The notes below the pieces were generated by a model that was not told the DNA's origin, made no database searches, and saw only the letters and a program-made list of their open reading frames with translations. 64,000 bases of DNA, taken from the NCBI RefSeq assembly GCF_030160655.1, contig NZ_BSOT01000005.1, positions 1,941,546 through 2,005,545 on the forward strand, in the 5' to 3' direction. A program made the position numbers and the translations under genes. The stretch is from Agaribacter marinus (GTDB taxonomy: Bacteria; Pseudomonadota; Gammaproteobacteria; Enterobacterales; Alteromonadaceae). Below are positions 56,861 through 64,000 of the stretch, piece after piece (within the stretch, counting starts at the first letter, position 1; every line of letters starts with the position of its first letter).

Positions 56861-57832
56861 ATGAAACGTCATTCTCTTCAAACAGAAATAGAAACCGCAC
56901 TTAACATATCCTTACCATCTAAAACACAAAAAATCGTGTGGCCAAGGTATAACGATGACGAGCACAACAACACCCACCATCGAAATAGAGAGGTTTGGGT
57001 AAAACGAGATGACTTAATTCATCCCATCATATCCGGCAATAAATGGCGTAAGTTATCGCCAATCATTACCCAGGCTATAAAAGAAAACTGGCGACACGTC
57101 GCGAGTTTTGGCGGCGGCTATTCAAACCACCTCCATGCACTGGGGTATGTAAGCAACAAACTTAACATACAGTGCACTGCAATTATTCGAGGCGACTATT
57201 CAAAACACACAACACCAATGATTGATGATTTATTACGTTGGAACAGTCACATAATCTACGTAAATAAATTGGAATATGCGCGTCGCAATGAGCATGAATA
57301 TATACAAACACTTAAAAACAAACTTCATGCAAATGCCGTCATTCCAGAGGGTGGCACATCGGCTGATACCTTGTCAGGCGTGGCTAGCATTATTGGCGAA
57401 CTGCAAAGCATAGCGAATATAAGTAATTTGCTATTACCGGTGGGTAGCGGCGGTACAATGGCCGGTTTAATACACGCAATCAATCACAAATACACAAAAG
57501 CAGGAAATCTCATGCATGTGCACGGCATCAGTGTCTTAAAAGGAAAGGGTTATCACGATGAATTGATTCGATCCTTGCTTCACAATGACAAGCATTCTAA
57601 CTTTTGGCGTGTTCATGAAGAATTTCATCATGGCGGCTACGCAAAAGTATCGGAAACACTTTTAAATTTCTCGGAGTTTTTTACACAAAAAACAGGTATT
57701 GATTTAGACAGTGTTTACAATGCAAAGAGCTTTTATGCGCTGAATCAATTACTTAAAGACGATACCTTCAAAGATAATACTAAAGTTTGTATTTTGCATA
57801 CCGGTGGAATGCAAGGAAACAGAAAAAAATAG
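56861..57832 (+). CDS. PLP-dependent ACC deaminase / D-cysteine desulfhydrase family enzyme
   Basis: Protein of 323 aa of the fold-type II PLP family. The PLP lysine is Lys61 in SGNKWRKL; ASFGGGYSNHLHALGYV is the substrate/phosphate side and LLPVGSGGTMAGLIHA the phosphate-binding loop. Members deaminate 1-aminocyclopropane-1-carboxylate or break D-cysteine; the specificity cannot be decided by eye, though D-cysteine desulfhydrase-like is more usual in this group of bacteria. No strong ribosome-binding site. Stands alone. Confidence 0.9.
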   Translation: MKRHSLQTEIETALNISLPSKTQKIVWPRYNDDEHNNTHHRNREVWVKRDDLIHPIISGNKWRKLSPIITQAIKENWRHVASFGGGYSNHLHALGYVSNKLNIQCTAIIRGDYSKHTTPMIDDLLRWNSHIIYVNKLEYARRNEHEYIQTLKNKLHANAVIPEGGTSADTLSGVASIIGELQSIANISNLLLPVGSGGTMAGLIHAINHKYTKAGNLMHVHGISVLKGKGYHDELIRSLLHNDKHSNFWRVHEEFHHGGYAKVSETLLNFSEFFTQKTGIDLDSVYNAKSFYALNQLLKDDTFKDNTKVCILHTGGMQGNRKK

Positions 57833-57906
57833 CAAAAAAACACTGAACTTTTTGTACTAAGCTGCCGTTATTTTAGGAAAGCCATACAGTAATTAGGTGT
57901 ATTTAC

Positions 57907-58323
57907 GTGAAGCAAAATATGATGCTAAAAGAAAACATTCCTTACGCAAATCTTATTTATTCTGCACTAGATTTATGCAAAATCATGCTTGCTAAATCCG
58001 CCCAGTTATTTCCGTTTGCGGTCGTGTCTATAGATAACGATGTACAATGCGTATTTAGTCAGTTTGAGGGAGAAAGTGCCCAAGCGGGTATGATTGAAGA
58101 GTTGCAAGACCAAATATCTAACGTTCGATTAACGGCATCCAACACAATAGGTATACTTGTATATGCAGCTACAGTATCCAACCCAAACGGCAATGAAAGT
58201 GATGCCTTGGTAATCAGTATTACGGACTCTTCTGGCAATAACACCATCACACTGTATCCATATACACTCAGAGATAACACCGTAGAACTAAGCTCACCAT
58301 TTACTTGTAATTTTTTAGATTAA
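57907..58323 (+). CDS. Hypothetical protein, 138 aa
   Basis: Not recognised. Soluble alpha/beta protein: an N-terminal helix (NLIYSALDLCKIMLAKSA), then LFPFAVVSIDNDVQCVF and an alternating-strand second half (NTIGILVYAATVSN, ALVISITDSSGNNTITLYPY). The length and layout recall small standalone or immunity-type proteins, but I see no toxin next to it. GTG start at 57907; ATG at 57919 and 57922 are alternatives. On the same strand as its neighbours with about 75 and 140 bp gaps. Confidence 0.75.
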   Translation: MKQNMMLKENIPYANLIYSALDLCKIMLAKSAQLFPFAVVSIDNDVQCVFSQFEGESAQAGMIEELQDQISNVRLTASNTIGILVYAATVSNPNGNESDALVISITDSSGNNTITLYPYTLRDNTVELSSPFTCNFLD

Positions 58324-58460
58324 CGCTTATTCGCCGTGGACTAATTCGACAAATACATAAAATCTCACTGTACACAAAAAGCGGTACACTGGTATTATCT
58401 GCCCGATAATCGCCAGCGACATTAGCTCGCCATTCATATTGCGTTAGAAGGAAAATTTAC

Positions 58461-59663
58461 ATGTCTCGAGTATTGATCATAGGTGCAGGTGGCGTTGCCT
58501 CTGTCACCATCAAAAAATGCGCCCGCTTAACCGAATTCTTTGATGAAATATACTTAGCAAGCCGCACATTATCGAAATGTGAAGCGCTACAGAAAGACGT
58601 TGGCAACGACCGCGTAAAAGCGGTGTTTTCTGTAGACGCCGATAACGCTGATGAAGTTGAAGCACTTATTGTTCAAGTACAACCTAACTTAGTCATCAAT
58701 TTAGCCTTGCCCTATCAAGACCTACCCATTATGGATGCCTGTTTAGCGACTAAAACTGACTATTTGGATACTGCAAACTACGAACCCAAAGACGTAGCGA
58801 AATTTGAGTATTCTTGGCAGTGGGCGTATCAAGAACGGTTTCAAGAAGCTGGCATAATGGCATTGCTTGGCAGCGGTTTTGATCCCGGCGTAACCAACGT
58901 ATACACCGCATACGCTGCCAAACACTATTTTGATGAAATTCTCTATTTAGATATTGTCGATTGCAATGGTGGCGACCATGGTCAGGCCTTTGCGACTAAC
59001 TTTAACCCTGAAATAAACATCCGCGAAATCACTCAGCGTGGCCGTTATTTTGAAAATGGTGAATGGAAAGAAACTGACCCGCTTAGCGTAAGAGAAGATT
59101 TGGATTACCAAAACATTGGGGTACGCGCATCTTACTTAATGTTCCATGAAGAGCTAGAATCTTTAGTGAAACACTTCCCTACGCTCAAACGCGCGCGGTT
59201 TTGGATGACCTTTGGTGATGCCTACCTAAACCACTTAAAGGTGCTAGAGGGTATCGGCATGACCAGTATTGAACCCGTTGAATTCCAAGGTCAGCAAATT
59301 GTACCGCTAGAGTTCTTGAAGGCAGTGTTACCTAATCCTGGTTCATTGGCTGACGGCTATACAGGCAAAACCTGTATTGGCACCTACATTACCGGTATAA
59401 AAGACGGAAAAGAGAAAACAATTTTTATCTATAACAATTGCGATCATGCCGCTTGCTTTGAAGAAGTTGGTGCCCAAGCGGTTTCGTACACCACAGGGGT
59501 GCCGGCAATGATCGGCGCTGCACTTATGCTCAATAAAACGTGGCACAAAGCGGGTGTGTGGAATATGGAGCAATTTGACCCAGACCCGTTTATGAATATG
59601 TTAAACGAGCACGGTTTACCTTGGCATGTGATCGAGTGTGAAGAGAGTCCGTTTACTAAGTAA
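58461..59663 (+). CDS. Carboxy(nor)spermidine dehydrogenase, saccharopine dehydrogenase family
   Basis: Protein of 400 aa. NAD(P)-binding RVLIIGAGGVASVTIKK at the start, LVINLALPYQDL, MALLGSGFDPGVTNVYTAYA, and C-terminal TTGVPAMIGAALML. These fit the Lys1-like enzymes that condense aspartate semialdehyde with putrescine or diaminopropane, the first step of the carboxyspermidine route to spermidine or norspermidine. Support comes from the matching decarboxylase (nspC type) 3 kb downstream on the same strand. AGAAGGA before the ATG. Confidence 0.9.
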   Translation: MSRVLIIGAGGVASVTIKKCARLTEFFDEIYLASRTLSKCEALQKDVGNDRVKAVFSVDADNADEVEALIVQVQPNLVINLALPYQDLPIMDACLATKTDYLDTANYEPKDVAKFEYSWQWAYQERFQEAGIMALLGSGFDPGVTNVYTAYAAKHYFDEILYLDIVDCNGGDHGQAFATNFNPEINIREITQRGRYFENGEWKETDPLSVREDLDYQNIGVRASYLMFHEELESLVKHFPTLKRARFWMTFGDAYLNHLKVLEGIGMTSIEPVEFQGQQIVPLEFLKAVLPNPGSLADGYTGKTCIGTYITGIKDGKEKTIFIYNNCDHAACFEEVGAQAVSYTTGVPAMIGAALMLNKTWHKAGVWNMEQFDPDPFMNMLNEHGLPWHVIECEESPFTK

Positions 59664-59683
59664 ACGCTTACACCACAAGATTT

Positions 59684-59711
59684 AGTTCCGCCTTTATCAT
59701 AAGACGGAACT
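59684..59711. terminator. Hairpin between convergent genes
   Basis: Arms AGTTCCG (59684-59690) and CGGAACT (59705-59711) with an inner CTT/AAG extension after one mismatch. T runs are poor on both sides. Likely a two-way terminator because it fills the gap between the dehydrogenase and the lipoprotein gene. Confidence 0.5.
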
Positions 59712-59714
59712 CAT

Positions 59715-62474
59715 TCACTTTGGCATATTCTGTTCTGCGACTGAAGCACACGCACCGGCCTCGATTAAGTGCCAATTTTTTACCAGCTCAACAAACTCTT
59801 CATCGATACGCTCTCTTCCAACCGGCGGCATTTTTCCGTTTCCATTAGTATTTACTCTCCAATAGACAACCGAATTAGTAAAGTCGCTGGTATCGATGAC
59901 TTTTGAAACACTGGGATGATCTTGTAGCATAATCTCCGCATTTACGTTACAAACATTCATATCCACTAAGGGCGTCGCATATCTAAAGTCTATGTCTGAT
60001 GAAGCTGGCCCATTAGGTTGATGACAAAACGAACAATTTGCGTCTACGTAGCTCTTAAAACGCTCAGTCAATGATTTGGAAGTATCTGATATATTCGAAA
60101 GCATGTTATTAGGCATGCTAATTGATTCCGAGTCTAAAATGCCTTCGTTAATTAAATGATTCAACTGATTGTTACCGTCTTCAGTACGTTTGCTCAACTG
60201 CATAGGCTCAAATCCAAGCACGCGATTTGCAACACTTGTATGGCATTGAAAGCACGTACTTCTAGAAGGGTAACTCCAAGTTAAATCATCTTCCAATTTT
60301 TCTGTAAATCCATCATATAACAAATTGGCTTCATACTTATCCCAATCCCAGCGATACGTATATCCTCCCCAGCCTTCACCATGCTTTACCATTAGTCGAG
60401 TTTCGTGGGGTTTACCGCCAAATGAAAAGGTTTTAACTAAGACGCTGCCATTGGGGTAACTGTATTGCCCAGCAACTTCTTTGACACTAGTCGCTTCAGG
60501 TAGACTAATAAACCGATGCTTGTCAGCATTGTCAGACCAAAGTGGAGCATTGACATCGTAAGCGTATACTTGCCCAAATTCATCAAAAGGGGACAACATG
60601 TTGACGCATCCAGAATCTGATAAAAATGCAGGTATCTGTTTTTCGCTCAGAGCAGTTTCAGCACCTTGAACTAATTTGAAAATATTTGAGTTTCTTTGAA
60701 CGAAGAAAAGCTCCTTGTCCGGCCCTGCTGAAAAAGAAGCTGGCCCCAGCCCTGGGCCTTGGCCTGCAATAGCTTCTATTTCGTATTCACCTCCCAAACC
60801 ACGCTTAAGCGCATAAATTGTTTTGCTCACATAGTCGCCAAATATATAGCTACCATACAGCTCAGGAATCGCCTCCCCTCGATACACCAAACCGCCAATA
60901 ATTGCTACGCCAAGATCTCTTGAATACTGGTGTTCGGGAAATTCTACGCTGTTCTCGTCACAGCCAGAATCTGGACACAAAAACTCTTCTCTTCCTTCGT
61001 AAAAAGGCCAACCATAATTTGCGCCAGCCTTAAGCACGTTAATCTCTTCCCACTTCGACGAACCAACGTCCCCAATCCAAATCTCGTTTGTCAGACTATC
61101 AACACTAAATCTCCATGGATTTCTTAGCCCATACGCAAAAATTTCTTGTTTGACATTCATACCAACAAATGGATTGTCGGATGGAATTTTGTAAGGCAAT
61201 TCAGAAACATCGATGCGGAGAATACTACCTCGTAAATCGTTTAAATCTTGCGCTCCTTGCCCATATTTATCCCCTACTCGCGCGCCACCATCACCCAAAC
61301 CTACGTAAAGATAACCGTCCGAGCCAAACAGTAATTTACCCATGTGATGCCAAACCGTCGTTTGTTTAACTTCTAATACAAGCTGCCGACTATCGACAAC
61401 GATAGAGTCTCCAGTATACTCGTATCTAACAACCCGACTCGATACTTCATCAGACCCGGAGTCTCGACCATTTACTGCAACAAATATATAATTCCCGATG
61501 TAAGTAGGGGCAAGCGCAATTGAAGTAATCCCAGCCTGCTGAGATCCTTCCAAATCATTTATACTTATTACACCTAGCTCACTGCTTAAACGGCCTAAGA
61601 GTTTACCCGAGCCATCCTCAAAAACTTTTACAATGTTTCCATTCCTAGAAGCAATAATTGCATCTCTGCCATCAAAAACCAATTCAGTCGGTACGCCAAA
61701 TTTGCGATCATCAAAAGCATTTTCAAGCGTCAAATTCTTGGAAATAGAAGGAAGGCCAAATGAATGACATTGCGCAGCCTCATCTATGGATAAAGTAAAT
61801 TCTTGAGTGGCAGTTTTACCAGCTTGATCAGTCGCTTTAATCAATACCTTATATATTCCCTCTGAAGTTGGTTCGAACGTATAATGTGAACCGTCTACTT
61901 GGGATATTTTTAATTCCGGACTTACTTCCACACTGTAGGTAAGTTGTTCGTTGTCAGCATCAAAAAACACCGTATTGTCTTGTGACACATCAAGTGTAAA
62001 AGAGGCACCTACGAAGGTGTTTAGATTAGAAATAGGAGAGGCAACTACTGGAGCACTATTTGGCAAAATTGAAAGCGTGAACATGTCTGAAACAGTTAAG
62101 CCGCCGTCGTCTGTTGCCGAAAGTGTAATATCGAAGGACGATGCTGAAGGTACCGCTCCAGATAATACGCCATCAGAGAATTGAATATAGTCTACTTCAG
62201 GCGATATTTTTACGTCGAAGGTCAAAGTTTGATTTTCAGGATCTGTAAACTTACCTTCTTGCGCAAACGGTTGAATAGAAAATTCAGTGTCTACATAATA
62301 TGAAAGATCTTCGCTTTTAATATTCAAAACAGGCACTTGATTTACAACAGATGGTAATTCAGGTGCGGCAGTTTGTGAAACTGAATTCTTCTCAGAGTTG
62401 CCACAAGATTGTAATAATAGAATTCCTAAAAGTAATAGAAAAGCAAAGTTTCGAGCAGTAGTTAATTTGTTCAA
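59715..62474 (-). CDS. PQQ-dependent sugar dehydrogenase-like lipoprotein with di-haem C-terminus
   Basis: Protein of 919 aa, TTG start with AAGG upstream. Lipobox LLQSC (Cys24). Two cadherin/Ig-like repeats (about 45-138 and 140-232; each with a putative-Ig DPENQTLTFDV or DADNEQLTYSV motif), then a soluble-glucose-dehydrogenase-type beta-propeller (about 240-605; GKLLFGSDGYLYVGLGDGG, YGLRNPWRFS, GANYGWPFYEG), then a region of about 300 residues with haem-c motifs CFQCH (741-745) and CSFCH (814-818). An envelope redox enzyme oxidising a sugar or polyol and passing electrons to its own haem is likely. It splits the two carboxyspermidine genes. Confidence 0.9.
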   Translation of the reverse strand: MNKLTTARNFAFLLLLGILLLQSCGNSEKNSVSQTAAPELPSVVNQVPVLNIKSEDLSYYVDTEFSIQPFAQEGKFTDPENQTLTFDVKISPEVDYIQFSDGVLSGAVPSASSFDITLSATDDGGLTVSDMFTLSILPNSAPVVASPISNLNTFVGASFTLDVSQDNTVFFDADNEQLTYSVEVSPELKISQVDGSHYTFEPTSEGIYKVLIKATDQAGKTATQEFTLSIDEAAQCHSFGLPSISKNLTLENAFDDRKFGVPTELVFDGRDAIIASRNGNIVKVFEDGSGKLLGRLSSELGVISINDLEGSQQAGITSIALAPTYIGNYIFVAVNGRDSGSDEVSSRVVRYEYTGDSIVVDSRQLVLEVKQTTVWHHMGKLLFGSDGYLYVGLGDGGARVGDKYGQGAQDLNDLRGSILRIDVSELPYKIPSDNPFVGMNVKQEIFAYGLRNPWRFSVDSLTNEIWIGDVGSSKWEEINVLKAGANYGWPFYEGREEFLCPDSGCDENSVEFPEHQYSRDLGVAIIGGLVYRGEAIPELYGSYIFGDYVSKTIYALKRGLGGEYEIEAIAGQGPGLGPASFSAGPDKELFFVQRNSNIFKLVQGAETALSEKQIPAFLSDSGCVNMLSPFDEFGQVYAYDVNAPLWSDNADKHRFISLPEATSVKEVAGQYSYPNGSVLVKTFSFGGKPHETRLMVKHGEGWGGYTYRWDWDKYEANLLYDGFTEKLEDDLTWSYPSRSTCFQCHTSVANRVLGFEPMQLSKRTEDGNNQLNHLINEGILDSESISMPNNMLSNISDTSKSLTERFKSYVDANCSFCHQPNGPASSDIDFRYATPLVDMNVCNVNAEIMLQDHPSVSKVIDTSDFTNSVVYWRVNTNGNGKMPPVGRERIDEEFVELVKNWHLIEAGACASVAEQNMPK

Positions 62475-62791
62475 TATACACCTTAAAAATTAAACGTATG
62501 TTATCGATATAACATCAGTTACGTATAAGTACACTATTCTAAAAATATCCTAGACTGGTTGCTTCTCTAATAGGTGTGTTGATTCCGAGCATTGTATTTG
62601 TTACGGCAGATAAACAGAGCGCCTACATATATCAACAAACCGTCGAGGCTAAACTTTTACATCAAGATAGTATCCCTAAAATTTAGCTTAGTATTTTATC
62701 ACACACCTTATCAATATTTATACTAGCAACCTGTTATACGCAAAAATCAATGGTAGAATTTAATAATGCGATACTAATGTATTTTCAATTC

Positions 62792-63931
62792 ATGACTTAC
62801 AACACACTTTATGACGACCTTCCATCGCCTTGTTACGTCTGCGAAGAAGAAAAACTAGAGGCCAATTTAAAGCTACTCGACTATGTGCAAAAACAAGCAG
62901 GGGTTGATATTATTTTGGCCTTAAAAGCCTTTTCGACTTGGTCTACCTTCCCCCTAGTAAAGCAGTACCTAAAAGGCGCTACATCGAGTGGCGTTTGGGA
63001 AGCCAAACTAGCCCGTGAGGAAATAGGCAGTGATGTGCATGTATACTCCCCTGCCTATAAGCAACAAGACATAGACGAGTTAGTGGATCTTGTTGACCAC
63101 ATCTCGTTTAACTCCTTACGGCAATGGCAGCGATATCAGGCGCAAATTAAAAAGGCAGGCGTATCTGCGGGTTTGCGCATTAACCCAGAAAATCAAGAAG
63201 CAGATACTCCCTTGTATGACCCATGTGCGCCAGGGTCGCGTTTAGGCATACTTGCTGAAGACCTTGAAAATATAGATTTATCTGGTATTGACGGGTTTCA
63301 TTGCCATAACCTGTGTGAATGCGACTCTTATGCAGCAGAGAGAACACTACTAGCCATTGAAAATAAATTTGGCAAATATTTACCCACTTTAAAATGGCTA
63401 AATCTAGGTGGTGGGCATTTAATTACTCGAGAGGGCTATGATGTCGAGCATTTAATTCACACCCTAAAAGCCTTCAAAGCACGCTACCCCAACTTACATA
63501 TTATCCTAGAACCCGGCTCGGCAGTGGCTTGGCAAACTGGTGTGTTGGTATCTGAAGTCGTTGATATTGTTGAAAACCAAGGCAACATTGCGATTTTAGA
63601 TATCTCAGCAACGGCCCATATGCCAGACGTATTGGAAATGCCTTATCGGCCTACGGTTACAGGTGCCGGTTTACCGCAAGAAAAGTCATATACCTATCGT
63701 TTTGGCGGCAACTCTTGCCTAGCAGGCGACATGCTAGAAGCCTACAGTTTTGACAAACCTCTCAACATTGGTGACAAAGTCATTTTCGAAGACATGATTC
63801 ACTACACTATGGTAAAGACAACATTTTTTAACGGCGTACAACATCCTGCAATTTATGTGATTAAAAAAAATGGTAATGTCGAAATAGTGCGTGAATTCGC
63901 ATATAAAGATTTTAAGGATAAGTTGTCTTAA
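62792..63931 (+). CDS. nspC: Carboxy(nor)spermidine decarboxylase
   Basis: Protein of 379 aa, PLP enzyme of the alanine racemase-like decarboxylase fold. The PLP lysine is Lys45 in ILALKAFSTWSTF; FHCHNLCECDSY and WLNLGGGHLITREGYD belong to the barrel; GGNSCLAGDMLEAY supplies the catalytic Cys from the C-terminal domain. It completes the two-step route to spermidine or norspermidine. I start at ATG 62792 (MTYNTLYDDLPSPCYV), which fits the family; the frame is open from ATG 62750, and no start has a good ribosome-binding site. Confidence 0.92.
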   Translation: MTYNTLYDDLPSPCYVCEEEKLEANLKLLDYVQKQAGVDIILALKAFSTWSTFPLVKQYLKGATSSGVWEAKLAREEIGSDVHVYSPAYKQQDIDELVDLVDHISFNSLRQWQRYQAQIKKAGVSAGLRINPENQEADTPLYDPCAPGSRLGILAEDLENIDLSGIDGFHCHNLCECDSYAAERTLLAIENKFGKYLPTLKWLNLGGGHLITREGYDVEHLIHTLKAFKARYPNLHIILEPGSAVAWQTGVLVSEVVDIVENQGNIAILDISATAHMPDVLEMPYRPTVTGAGLPQEKSYTYRFGGNSCLAGDMLEAYSFDKPLNIGDKVIFEDMIHYTMVKTTFFNGVQHPAIYVIKKNGNVEIVREFAYKDFKDKLS

Positions 63932-63963
63932 ATTTATCAGTAGCGAAGTAAGCATTAAGACAT

Positions 63964-63995
63964 AAAAAAAAGCCGGAGAAACATCTCCGGCTTTT
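63964..63995 (+). terminator. Terminator after nspC
   Basis: Perfect 12-bp stem AAAAGCCGGAGA / TCTCCGGCTTTT with loop AACA, preceded by further A residues. It would work in both directions. Confidence 0.9.
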
Positions 63996-64000
63996 AATCA

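Noticed and set aside
57907-58323. Immunity protein of a toxin-immunity pair
   Set aside because: No toxin gene lies next to it, and flanking genes are metabolic. Kept as hypothetical only.
1-64000. tRNA, rRNA, CRISPR arrays, insertion sequences, prophage genes
   Set aside because: Looked for by eye on both strands; no cloverleaf ends, regular spaced repeats, transposase or integrase proteins were seen.

Overview
The window looks like a chromosomal segment of a marine Alteromonadales gammaproteobacterium (Alteromonas, Paraglaciecola or a close relative). The reasons are the protein families, the order metK / loiP-type protease / rsmE-gshB-yqgE-yqgF / pilT-type ATPases / yggS-proC-yggT (the block around metK in E. 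coli), a large TonB-dependent receptor beside a flavin halogenase, a PEP-CTERM-type protein, YjbEFGH exopolysaccharide genes and the carboxyspermidine route to polyamines. I see no rRNA, tRNA, CRISPR array, transposase or integrase.

Layout. 0.1-6.4 kb is accessory: a flavin-dependent halogenase convergent with a TonB-dependent receptor, then two overlapping low-GC ORFs of unknown function. 6.4-12 kb (minus strand) holds carbon metabolism: tkt-epd-pgk as one operon and a class I aldolase as a separate unit. 12.2-28.6 kb is housekeeping: metK behind tandem MetJ boxes, M48 protease, mscS, rsmE-gshB-yqgE-yqgF, pilT-pilU, yggS-proC-yggT, yaaA, tal-pgi and a DUF3545 gene. 28.7-34.3 kb (minus) is thrLABC followed by ung, with a leader peptide, an attenuator and a second MetJ-like box. 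34.5-39 kb holds a PEP-CTERM-like protein and a yjbEFGH (gfcABCD-like) envelope operon. 39.2-46.6 kb holds a sirtuin, an exported catalase-peroxidase and a four-gene redox operon: a PF12318-like small subunit, a GMC flavoprotein with an Fe-S-type Cys motif, a VioB-type ferritin-like protein and a DUF952 protein. 46.6-52.8 kb is signalling: a hybrid kinase with a diguanylate cyclase, then an OmpR/histidine kinase pair. 52.8-64 kb is mixed: a membrane-anchored AraC regulator, a serine hydrolase lipoprotein, DUF3833 and chalcone-isomerase-like genes, a PLP deaminase/desulfhydrase, and the two carboxyspermidine enzymes separated by an inverted PQQ-dehydrogenase/di-haem lipoprotein gene.

How the parts fit. 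tkt, tal, pgi, epd, pgk and the aldolase form the pentose-phosphate/lower-glycolysis core, and epd also feeds PLP synthesis. metK and the thr operon both draw on aspartate-family metabolism, and both carry MetJ-type boxes. The best candidate for an undescribed system is the 42.6-46.6 kb operon. The most clearly readable regulatory device is the thr attenuator, where a competing antiterminator helix is visible.

Limits. All family calls are by reading motifs and remembered family features, with no database search. Start codons were chosen from ribosome-binding-site position and family alignment.
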